DNA of 64,000 nt from CAYRNY01 sp964425755 (GTDB taxonomy: Bacteria > Chloroflexota > Anaerolineae > Aggregatilineales > Aggregatilineaceae). The notes beneath the pieces were generated by a model. That model saw nothing but the letters and a program-made list of their open reading frames with translations, did not search any database and was not told the DNA's origin. A program made the position numbers and the translations under genes. The stretch is from contig CAYRNY010000019.1 in NCBI GenBank assembly GCA_964425755.1, forward strand, positions 1 through 64,000, read 5' to 3'. Below, in pieces: positions 52,451 to 60,754 of this stretch. The first letter of the stretch is position 1; each line of letters begins with the position of its first letter.

Positions 52451-52625
52451 AAAGCCTGCTGCCCGCTCACCACTGAGGACGCGCATCCTTGAGGGCACGC
52501 AGCGCCAGATGGGCACCGTTTCACCATGACCTGACGTGCGGTACGGCAGAATGCGCGGCGGCATAGCGTGCGTCTGGCGGTATCCTTTGGGCAGCGCGAT
52601 ACATCAAGCGGAGAGACACGGCATT

Positions 52626-53846
52626 ATGCGGAACTTGACACCTATTCTTCTGATCGTGGTGCTTCTTGCCGGCCTGGGCCTGACCGCCTGCGGCACGGAC
52701 GACGAGGGCGCGGCGCGGCCTCACGTCAAGATCGCGGTGAGTGCGCCGTTGGGGCTGGACCTGGGGCGGAACGTGGTTAACGCGCTGGAGATGGGACTCG
52801 AAGAGCGCGACGGCAAGGTCGGGAATATTGATGTGTCGCTGTTGGTGCTCAATTCGAGCGATCCGGATGGCGACCCGGTCTCGGTCGTGGTCGAGCGCGC
52901 CATCGCCCAGCAAGCCGCCGATGACGACGCCGTCGTCGCTTACATCGGGCCGATGACGACCGACCAGGCCAAAGCCTCGATCCCGATCCTGAACCAGGCG
53001 TCCATCGCGCAGATCACCGAATCGGCGACCTGGCCCGGCCTGACCAAACCGGGCTTTGGACCGGGCGAGCCGGGCATCTATTACCCGACCGGGCGGCGGA
53101 CGTTCTTCCGCGTGCTACCGGCGGACGATGTGCAGGCGGTAGGTGGCGCGCGCTGGATGACGGAACTGGGTTACGAGCGGGTATATGTCGTCAGCGCCGG
53201 GACGGGCTACGGCGATGGTGTGACCGGCATTTTTCAGGTCGCGGCGCGCGATATTGGCCTGGACGTGATCGGGCGCGCGACGCTCGATCCTGAGACGCTC
53301 GAAGCGGACGATCTCGCGCCGGTGATCGAGCGGATCATCAAAGCCGAGCCGGAGATCGTGTACTTCGGTGGCAGCGCGTATCCGGCGGGCGTTGCGTTCG
53401 TCGGCGCGTTGCGCGCAGCAGCCCCCGACATGCCGGTCATGGGCACGGATGGCCTGTTCCAGGAAGAGGTGATCACCGAGATCGGCGCGGAACTGGTCGA
53501 GGGGATTTACATAACCATCTCGATCCTGCCCACCGAGGAGCTGGTCAGCGCCAGCGCGTTTGTCGAGCAGTATACGGAAACGTACGGCGAAGCGCCGGTG
53601 CCCTACGCGCTGACCGCTTACGCCGCATTGGAGTCGGTGCTCGCGGCGCTGGAGCAGGCCGACGAGGCCACGCGTGAGGGCGTGCTGACCGCGTTGGCCG
53701 AACTCGACGCGGTGTCGGGCGTATTAGGCACGTGGTCTTTTGACGCCAACGGCGATACGACGTATGAAGCGCTTGGCGGCTGGCGCATCACCAACGGCGA
53801 GTGGTCGTTTGTCGAGGTGCTGGGGACGGACCTGGCGAGCCGTTGA
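52626..53846 (+). CDS. Orphan branched-chain-amino-acid-type substrate-binding lipoprotein
   Basis: The 406-residue lipoprotein (lipobox ending LTAC, Cys21) has the type I periplasmic binding fold of the LivJ/amide family: KIAVSAPLGLDLGRNVVNALEMG, YIGPMTTDQAKASIPILNQA, and DDVQAVGGARWM. No Liv permease or ATPase is nearby. Two membrane sensors follow directly, after 63 and 108 bases. It therefore may present a ligand to them instead of feeding a transporter. SD GGAGAG precedes the ATG at 52626. Confidence 0.88.
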   Translation: MRNLTPILLIVVLLAGLGLTACGTDDEGAARPHVKIAVSAPLGLDLGRNVVNALEMGLEERDGKVGNIDVSLLVLNSSDPDGDPVSVVVERAIAQQAADDDAVVAYIGPMTTDQAKASIPILNQASIAQITESATWPGLTKPGFGPGEPGIYYPTGRRTFFRVLPADDVQAVGGARWMTELGYERVYVVSAGTGYGDGVTGIFQVAARDIGLDVIGRATLDPETLEADDLAPVIERIIKAEPEIVYFGGSAYPAGVAFVGALRAAAPDMPVMGTDGLFQEEVITEIGAELVEGIYITISILPTEELVSASAFVEQYTETYGEAPVPYALTAYAALESVLAALEQADEATREGVLTALAELDAVSGVLGTWSFDANGDTTYEALGGWRITNGEWSFVEVLGTDLASR

Positions 53847-53909
53847 CGTCCCGCAGGCGGTGCTGGCCGTTTTGCGCGTTATCAACCTAGTGTGTGAAGG
53901 ATTGCAGGT

Positions 53910-55697
53910 ATGCTGACTGGGAGACAGAGCACCCTTACAGCCCAGATTGTTCAGCGCACGCTGCTGCTGAGTCTGATCGCGGTGGTCGCGATCGTGCTGG
54001 CGTTCGGCGGCATCGCGGCGGCGACGTTCAGTGCTGCCCAGCGTGACGTGAACGATATCGGCGCGGACGCGGCACGTGAGTTTGACCTGTTCCTGACGGC
54101 CATCGAGTCCGATCTGCAGGCTGTCGCGGCGTCGTTGGGCGTGCCCGACGCAGTAGAGCAGGGGCTACGCGCGGCATTGCAGCGCCATGACGAGATTTTT
54201 GAGCTGAGTTACTTTGACCCCTACGGCAACGTGATCGCGCAGCGGCGGCGCGGCGCGGTGATGGGTAGCCAGTTCGTGACGGAGCGTCCCTGGCTGGAAA
54301 GCGTCCAGGTGGATGAAACCTACATCGGCACGGTGAACTTTGAGGAGTTCGGCGTGCCGTTCGTCGACCTCGCGGTCCCGGTGCGGACGGCGAGCGGCGA
54401 ACTCACCGGCGCGCTCGTCGCGCGGCTGGACCTGACCGCGTTGTGGCAGACCGTGATCGCCATCGAGGTCGGTCACGAAGGGTACGCCTACATCGTGGAC
54501 GAGAGCGGCCAGTTGCTCGTGTATGCTGACCTGGAACAGGTGCAGCAAGGGGTGAACACGGTCGGCGCGTTCGGCCTGCTGCCCGGCGAGATCAACGCGG
54601 CCAGCCCGCTGGGGCTGGGCCTGCTGAACACGTATAACGGCCTGACCGATCAACTGGTGGTCGGGTCGAGCCGCGCGCTTGCGAGCGTGCCCTGGTACGC
54701 GGTGGTCGAGCAGCCCACGTACGAGGCAGTCGAACCGTTCGTGCCGCTGTTCGCGGCGCTGGTCCTGGCGCTGGCGGGCAGTGTCGCGCTGGTGGTCATG
54801 ACCGTGCAGTTCCTTCGCCGCCGCGTGACCAGCCCGCTGCAGGACGTGATCGAGGGCGCGCAGGTGCTCGCCAGCGGCGACCTGAGCTACCGCGTCGAGC
54901 CGCGCGGCGCGCGCGAACTGCAGGTCCTCGGCAGCACGCTGAACCAGATGGCGGACGAGCTGGAGCAGATCAACCGCACACTGGAGGAGCGTGTGCAAGA
55001 GCGCACGCGGGACCTGGAGCTTGCCGCGCGCGTGGCGAGCCAGGTCTCGACGATCCTCGACCCGGATGTGTTGCTGCCGCAAGTAGTGGACCTGACCAAG
55101 GACTATTTCAAGCTCTACCACTCGCATGTCTATTTGCTGGACGAGGACGGGGATAACCTGGTGCTGACCGCCGGTGCGGGAGAGGCCGGGCGCGTGATGC
55201 TCGAGCGCGGGCACCGCATCCCCGCGAGCGCGGAAGCCAGCATCGTGGCGCGTGCCGCGCGCGAAAAGGAGCCGGTGATCGTCGCCGACACGACGACCGA
55301 TCCGGCGTTCCTGGCGAACCCGCTGTTGCCGGAGACGCGTTCCGAGGCAGCGTTCCCATTGCTGGCAGGCGAGCGTGTGCTCGGCGTGCTGGACGTACAG
55401 TCCGAGCAGCCGGGGCGGTTTGACAGCGACCTGATCACGGTGCTTTCGACGATGGCGAGCCAGATCGGTGTCGCGCTCGACAACGCGAACCTGTTCAGCA
55501 CGGTCGAGCGGGCGCGCCGCCACGAGCGCGCGGTAAGCGCGATCACGCAGGCGATCCAGCAGGCGACGAGCCTGGACGAGGTGCTGCAGGTGGCCGCGCG
55601 CGAATTAGGCCGCGCGCTGCGCGTGCCGCGCACGGCGATCGAACTGAAGCTCGACACGGTCCACACGCGGGAAACCAGGACGCAGCCGACGAAGTAG
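53910..55697 (+). CDS. Cache-HAMP-GAF membrane sensor without kinase domain
   Basis: The 595-residue protein has membrane segments at about 17-38 and 275-297 enclosing an extracytoplasmic dCache-like domain, then HAMP (about 298-350), a coiled-coil (LEERVQERTRDLE), one GAF domain (about 375-530) and the first 45 residues of a second GAF that stops at a TAG codon. The same layout starts the 1572-residue kinase downstream. It lacks any transmitter, so it may work with that kinase, or be a truncated remnant. SD AAGGA is nine bases upstream. Confidence 0.85.
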   Translation: MLTGRQSTLTAQIVQRTLLLSLIAVVAIVLAFGGIAAATFSAAQRDVNDIGADAAREFDLFLTAIESDLQAVAASLGVPDAVEQGLRAALQRHDEIFELSYFDPYGNVIAQRRRGAVMGSQFVTERPWLESVQVDETYIGTVNFEEFGVPFVDLAVPVRTASGELTGALVARLDLTALWQTVIAIEVGHEGYAYIVDESGQLLVYADLEQVQQGVNTVGAFGLLPGEINAASPLGLGLLNTYNGLTDQLVVGSSRALASVPWYAVVEQPTYEAVEPFVPLFAALVLALAGSVALVVMTVQFLRRRVTSPLQDVIEGAQVLASGDLSYRVEPRGARELQVLGSTLNQMADELEQINRTLEERVQERTRDLELAARVASQVSTILDPDVLLPQVVDLTKDYFKLYHSHVYLLDEDGDNLVLTAGAGEAGRVMLERGHRIPASAEASIVARAAREKEPVIVADTTTDPAFLANPLLPETRSEAAFPLLAGERVLGVLDVQSEQPGRFDSDLITVLSTMASQIGVALDNANLFSTVERARRHERAVSAITQAIQQATSLDEVLQVAARELGRALRVPRTAIELKLDTVHTRETRTQPTK

Positions 55698-55805
55698 GCC
55701 GGTTTCCGGGCGTGCTGGCATCTGTTATGCGCGCGGGTTGTGTCGAAAGCGACTCGCAATATCCGGTGTTTCTGACGTATTGGTTAGTCTGAGAAGGCGC
55801 GGACT

Positions 55806-58800
55806 ATGAGTGTAACTGCAGAACAACAACCGGCGTCCGCCATGCCGGGGCTGGCGTTGCCCTGGTGGCGTCAATTGCGTTGGGGGTTGGCGCTTTTCTT
55901 CGTGGTGTTGGTGGTGATCCCGATCGTTGTGGTCGTGACGCTGGCGTTCACCCAGGCGCGCGGGACGGCGGAGCAGCAGGCGCTTGACCAGCTCGAATCG
56001 GTCGCGGAGTTAAAGACCCAGGTGATCGATCACTGGCTTGACGATTCGGCGGCGGCGCTTAGTATTTTGCTGTCCGGCGAACCCCGGCGCAACCAGTTCA
56101 ACGCTGTCGTCGAGGCCGGCGATCGTTCCAGCGGCGCGGCGCAGGACGCACTGACGTTCATTCTGCGGGATGCTGCGCAAGATTACCGCGATATTGAGGA
56201 GTTTTTCTTCTACGATGCCGCCGACGGGCGGGTGCTGCTCTCGTCGGAGCGGGACCGTGTGGGGCAACTCGTGAGCGCGGAACCGTACTTTGAGCCGAGC
56301 ATGACCGGCCCGTACCTGCAAGCGCCGTACTATGACGACAGCGGCCAGCCGGTGATCGTCGTGACACGACCGGTCGTCAACCGCGAGGCGCGGGTTATCG
56401 GCGTGCTGGCGGCGCGGCTGGACCCGGACGCCCTGGCGCGGATCATGGAAGAGCGCGCCGGGTTGGGGGACACCGGCGAGACGTACCTGGTCAGCGCGGC
56501 GAACCGTGCATTGCTGGCCGGAAGCCGTCTGGCCGCTGATGAGCAGCCGGACGCCTATCACAGCGCGGGCATCGACGCGGCGCTGGCCGGGACCGACGGT
56601 TCCGGCGCGTACGCGGACTATCGCGGCGCTGAGGTCTTCGGTGTGTACCGCTGGCTGCCCCAACTGCAAGCGGCGCTGGTGGCCGAGATCGACCAGTCCG
56701 AAGCGTTGGCCGGTTATAACGCGGCGCAGCGGCTCGTGCTGGTGTTGACGGTGGTGCTGGCGCTGGCGGCGGCGGGGGCCGGTGTGTGGGTGGCGACGCG
56801 GTTCACCAGGCCGATGAACGCGCTGGCCGCGACAGCGCTCCGGTTTGCCGGGGGCGATCTTTCCGTGCGGGCCAGCGACATGCCCCGCAATGAGATCGGC
56901 CAGCTTGCTAACGTGTTCAACAGCCTGGCCGGGCAGGTGCAGGAGCTGGTCGAAGCGCTGGAAAGCCGCGTGCAGGAGCGCACGCGCGACCTGTTCCTGA
57001 CGCTTGAGGTCGGGCAGATGGCCTCGCGCATTCACCGCCTGGATGACCTGCTGCCGCGCATCACCGACTATATCCGCGAGCAGTTCGACCTGTACTACAC
57101 GCAGGTGTACCTGAACGACGACGCCGGGCGCTACGCGGTGCTGCGGTCCGGCACGGGCGCGGTCGGGCGGCAGTTGCTCGAACGCGGGCACCGGCTCGAC
57201 CTGCGCGAAACGTCGATCGTGGCGCGCGCCGTGCAGTCAAAGCGCCCGGTGCTGGTGTCCGATACCGAGGTGAGCGACATCTTCAAAGCGAACCCGCTGC
57301 TGCCTGAAACGCGCTCCGAGATCGCGATCCCGTTGATCGTGGGCGACGAGGTGATCGGCGTGCTGGACATGCAGGCGCACGAAGCCGGTACTTTCCACGC
57401 GGATAACCTGGCGGTGTTCGAGGCGATGGCGAACCAGTTGGCCGCCGCGATCAACAGCGCGCAGGCTCACGCCGAGATGGAAGCCGCGATCGGGCGTGCG
57501 ACCGCTATCAACCGCCGCCTGACCGCCGAGGCATGGGAGGGCTACCTGGCGCGGATTGGGCGCGACGGGCGGATCGGCTATGCGTACGATCTGCAGCAGG
57601 TTGAGCCGCTGGACGGCGCATCCGACGGTGAGGACTCTCCGCGTTCCGGCAATGGGCACGGGCACGAGTTGAAACGCCCCGTGAGCATCGGCGGGCAGGC
57701 GATCGGCCGGATCGCGCTGGCGGAAGACGGCGCGCGCGCGTGGTCCGACGAGGATCGCGCCCTGGTCGATGACGTGGCGCACCAATTGGCGCAGGCGCTC
57801 GAGCAGTTCCGCGCGTTTGACGACACGCAGACATCGCAGCGCTTGCTGCGCACGATCATCGACACCTCGCCGGACTGGATTTTCGCGAAGGACACCGCGT
57901 ATCGCTACCTGCTGGTGAACCGGTCGTTTGCCGAGTTCTACGGCGGCCTGACCCCGGAAGAGATGCAGGGCATGGACGACTACGAACTGGGGACGCCGGT
58001 CGAGCTGATCGAGGGCGCTCCAGAGCAGGGTATCGTCGGGTTCCGCGTGGACGACCGCAAGGTGATCGAACACGGCGAAACGGTCTTTAACCCGAATGAC
58101 GTGGTGCAGTTCGCCGACGGCTCGCGGCACATCTTCGAGACGACGAAGCTCCCGCTACGTAACGCGCAGGGCGAGATTATCGGCGTGCTCGGCGTCGCGC
58201 GTGACGTGACCGAAGTCCGCGAAGCCGAGGCCGAGCGCGCGCGCCTGCTGGCGGATACGGAAGACCAGGCGCGGCGTCTGGCGCTGCTCAACCGGATGGC
58301 GACCGAGATCAGCGCGGCGGAGAGTATCGACGCGGTGTACAGCATCGTGGCGCGCTACGCTGCCCGCGTGCTGCACAGCGAGCGTGCCAGCGTGGCCCTG
58401 CTGAACGACGACGGCACGCAGTTCGAGTTCTTGGGGCTGGATGGCGTGGAAGGGGCGATCCCGGCGGGGACGATCCTGCCGGTCGCGGGAACGCATATCG
58501 GCACGGTGCTGGAGGCGGGTGAACTCCAGGTTGTGCCGGACCTGCGCGAGCTGGACGCCCCGGAGGTCAGGCAGCTTGCCGAGCAGGGATTGGCCGCCAG
58601 CATGAGCGTGCCGTTGGTGGTGGGCGAGAAGGCGATCGGGGTGCTGAGCGTCGCTACAACCGGGGCGGACGCTTACGACTCGCGCGATCAAGGCGTGTTG
58701 GTGCAGATCGGCTCGCTGCTGGCGTCGAACATCGAGAACTACCGCCTGCTGGCCGAAACGCAGCGCCGGGCGGTCGAAATGGAGACGGTGGCCCTGGTCG

Positions 58801-60524
58801 GCGCGGAAGCATCCTCGACACTGGAAGTGGAAAACCTGCTGTGGTCGGTGGTCGAGCTGACCAAAGAGCAGTTTGGGCTGTACCACGCGCATATCTACCT
58901 GGTCGATCAGTCAGGCCAACACCTGGTCCTGCGCGCCGGTGCCGGCGAGGCGGGCCGCCGGATGGTGGACGCCGGGCACCGGATCGCGGTGGGGCATGGG
59001 GCGAGCCTGGTGGCGCGTGCGGCCCGCACCCGCGAGACGGTGATCGTGAATGACGTCACGGCCTCGCCGGACTTCTTGCCGAACCCGCTGCTGCCGCTGA
59101 CCCGTTCCGAGATGGCTGTGGCGATGGTCGTCGGAGATCAACTGGTCGGCGTGTTGGACGTGCAGTCCGACCGGTTGCAGGGCTTCACCGAAATCGACCG
59201 GCAGGTGTACAGCGCGCTGGCCGCGCAGATCGCGGTCGCGGTGAACAACGCGCGCCTGTTTGCCGAAACGCAGCGCCGCGCGGTCGAGATGGAGACGGTG
59301 GCGCAGGTGAGCGCCGAGGCGTCCACCACCCTGGACCCGGAGCAGTTGCTGTGGGACGTGTCCGAACTGGTGAAGCAGCGTTTCGAGCTGTACCACGCGC
59401 ACGTGTACCTGCTGGACCCCGAGCAGAACCGGCTGCAACTTTCTGCTGGTGCCGGTGATGCGGGGCGTATGATGGTCGCGCACGGGCACGCCATCCCGGT
59501 CGATCGCGCGATGAGTGTCGTCGCGCGTGCAGCCCGGACCCGCGAAGCGGTGATTGAGAACGACGTCGCCCAGGCTGAGGAGTTCCTGGCGAACCCGCTG
59601 CTGCCGGAGACGCGGGCCGAGCTGGCGGTGCCGATGATCGTGGGTGACACGCTGATCGGTGTGCTGGACGTGCAGGCCGACCGGCGGGGTTACTTCACCG
59701 AAACGGACCGCCAGATTTACAGCACGCTGGCCGCGCAGATCGCGGTCGCGGTGAACAACGCGCGCCTGTTCGCTGAACAGGTCGCGGTTGCCGAGCAGCT
59801 TCGCGATGTGGACCGGCTCAAGAGCGAGTTCCTCGCCAGCATGAGCCACGAACTGCGCACGCCGCTGAACTCGATCATCGGGTATGCCGAGGTGTTGCTC
59901 GACGGCATCGACGGCGAGCTGTCCGTCGACATGGAAGAGGATGTCTCGGCCATTCACGGCAGCGGCAAACACCTGCTGAACCTGATCAACGACATCCTCG
60001 ACCTGGCCAAGATCGAGGCCGGGCAGATGGACCTGGTCACCGAGCCGCTGGCGCTGCGCCCGTTGGTGGAAGACATGGCGAACACCTCGCGCGTGCTGTT
60101 CAAGAACAAGCCGGTGGAACTGGTGATCGATGTGCCGGACGACCTGCCGCCGGTCACCGCCGACCCGCTGCGCGTGCGGCAGGTGATCAGCAACCTGTTG
60201 AGCAACGCCAGCAAGTTCACCGACGAGGGCAGCATCACGATCTGGGCCGAGCCTTACGACCGGGACCCGGCGATGATCCACGTCGGCGTGACCGATACGG
60301 GCATCGGCATGAGCGCCGGGCAAGCCGCCGTGATCTTCGACCGCTTCCGCCAGGTGGACCAGTCCCACACGCGGCGCGCGGGTGGCACGGGCCTGGGCCT
60401 GTCGATCACGCGCCAGTTGATCGAGCTGCACAACGGCGACATCTGGGTCGAGAGCGAGCCGGGCGCGGGGTCAACCTTCCACTTCACGCTGCCGGTCGCA
60501 ACCGGGACCGGGGCCGAGGCGTAA
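55806..60524 (+). CDS. Large Cache-HAMP-multi-GAF-PAS histidine kinase
   Basis: The 1572-residue kinase has two membrane segments (about 28-50 and 305-330) around a Cache-like sensor, HAMP (about 330-385), GAF (about 400-560), a short divergent region (about 570-665), PAS (about 680-800: TIIDTSPDWIFAKDT), GAF (about 830-980), two near-duplicate GAFs (about 1000-1160 and 1170-1330), HisKA (SHELRTPLNSIIGYAEVLL) and HATPase with NLLSNASKF, DTGIGM, and GTGLGLSI. No receiver is attached. Receivers in trans are plentiful downstream: two in the PLP enzyme, one CheY-like. A terminator and new promoter separate it from them. Confidence 0.94.
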   Translation: MSVTAEQQPASAMPGLALPWWRQLRWGLALFFVVLVVIPIVVVVTLAFTQARGTAEQQALDQLESVAELKTQVIDHWLDDSAAALSILLSGEPRRNQFNAVVEAGDRSSGAAQDALTFILRDAAQDYRDIEEFFFYDAADGRVLLSSERDRVGQLVSAEPYFEPSMTGPYLQAPYYDDSGQPVIVVTRPVVNREARVIGVLAARLDPDALARIMEERAGLGDTGETYLVSAANRALLAGSRLAADEQPDAYHSAGIDAALAGTDGSGAYADYRGAEVFGVYRWLPQLQAALVAEIDQSEALAGYNAAQRLVLVLTVVLALAAAGAGVWVATRFTRPMNALAATALRFAGGDLSVRASDMPRNEIGQLANVFNSLAGQVQELVEALESRVQERTRDLFLTLEVGQMASRIHRLDDLLPRITDYIREQFDLYYTQVYLNDDAGRYAVLRSGTGAVGRQLLERGHRLDLRETSIVARAVQSKRPVLVSDTEVSDIFKANPLLPETRSEIAIPLIVGDEVIGVLDMQAHEAGTFHADNLAVFEAMANQLAAAINSAQAHAEMEAAIGRATAINRRLTAEAWEGYLARIGRDGRIGYAYDLQQVEPLDGASDGEDSPRSGNGHGHELKRPVSIGGQAIGRIALAEDGARAWSDEDRALVDDVAHQLAQALEQFRAFDDTQTSQRLLRTIIDTSPDWIFAKDTAYRYLLVNRSFAEFYGGLTPEEMQGMDDYELGTPVELIEGAPEQGIVGFRVDDRKVIEHGETVFNPNDVVQFADGSRHIFETTKLPLRNAQGEIIGVLGVARDVTEVREAEAERARLLADTEDQARRLALLNRMATEISAAESIDAVYSIVARYAARVLHSERASVALLNDDGTQFEFLGLDGVEGAIPAGTILPVAGTHIGTVLEAGELQVVPDLRELDAPEVRQLAEQGLAASMSVPLVVGEKAIGVLSVATTGADAYDSRDQGVLVQIGSLLASNIENYRLLAETQRRAVEMETVALVGAEASSTLEVENLLWSVVELTKEQFGLYHAHIYLVDQSGQHLVLRAGAGEAGRRMVDAGHRIAVGHGASLVARAARTRETVIVNDVTASPDFLPNPLLPLTRSEMAVAMVVGDQLVGVLDVQSDRLQGFTEIDRQVYSALAAQIAVAVNNARLFAETQRRAVEMETVAQVSAEASTTLDPEQLLWDVSELVKQRFELYHAHVYLLDPEQNRLQLSAGAGDAGRMMVAHGHAIPVDRAMSVVARAARTREAVIENDVAQAEEFLANPLLPETRAELAVPMIVGDTLIGVLDVQADRRGYFTETDRQIYSTLAAQIAVAVNNARLFAEQVAVAEQLRDVDRLKSEFLASMSHELRTPLNSIIGYAEVLLDGIDGELSVDMEEDVSAIHGSGKHLLNLINDILDLAKIEAGQMDLVTEPLALRPLVEDMANTSRVLFKNKPVELVIDVPDDLPPVTADPLRVRQVISNLLSNASKFTDEGSITIWAEPYDRDPAMIHVGVTDTGIGMSAGQAAVIFDRFRQVDQSHTRRAGGTGLGLSITRQLIELHNGDIWVESEPGAGSTFHFTLPVATGTGAEA

Positions 60525-60558
60525 GCCGTGCCCGCCCTTTAGCGGATGGCCGGTTCAC

Positions 60559-60591
60559 CGGGGTGGCGCTGGCCGGCGTCGCCCCGCTTTT
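60559..60591 (+). terminator. Terminator after the large kinase
   Basis: A 10-bp stem (60559-60568 with 60577-60586, two G-U pairs) with an eight-base loop is followed by CTTTT. Confidence 0.75.
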
Positions 60592-60624
60592 CCGCCCGGC
60601 GACCAGTGGATCATTGAAAAAGAA

Positions 60625-60654
60625 TTGTTTGTTTGTGAAGTTATGGTGTAGAAT
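60625..60654 (+). promoter_or_regulatory. Promoter of the PLP enzyme-receiver gene
   Basis: TTGTTT (60625-60630), an 18-base spacer and TAGAAT (60649-60654) precede a leader of about 94 bases. Confidence 0.5.
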
Positions 60655-60754
60655 CACGTGGATATCCGGTGCGAGTATGGCGACAGTTAACCGGGTCACG
60701 GCAGGCCGTGATGCCGGTTTTTCCGGTGTTAGACGATAGTAAGGATACGTTTCG

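Larger units (their letters stand above)
52086..52625. other. AT-rich divergent regulatory region
   Basis: This 540-base gap is much more AT-rich than its flanks. It holds the glutamine synthetase promoter (52161-52176) and the promoter candidate for the signalling block (52422-52450). TTGACA at 52324-52329 lacks a good -10. CTTGTT is repeated near 52300-52315. No gene is apparent. Confidence 0.6.
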
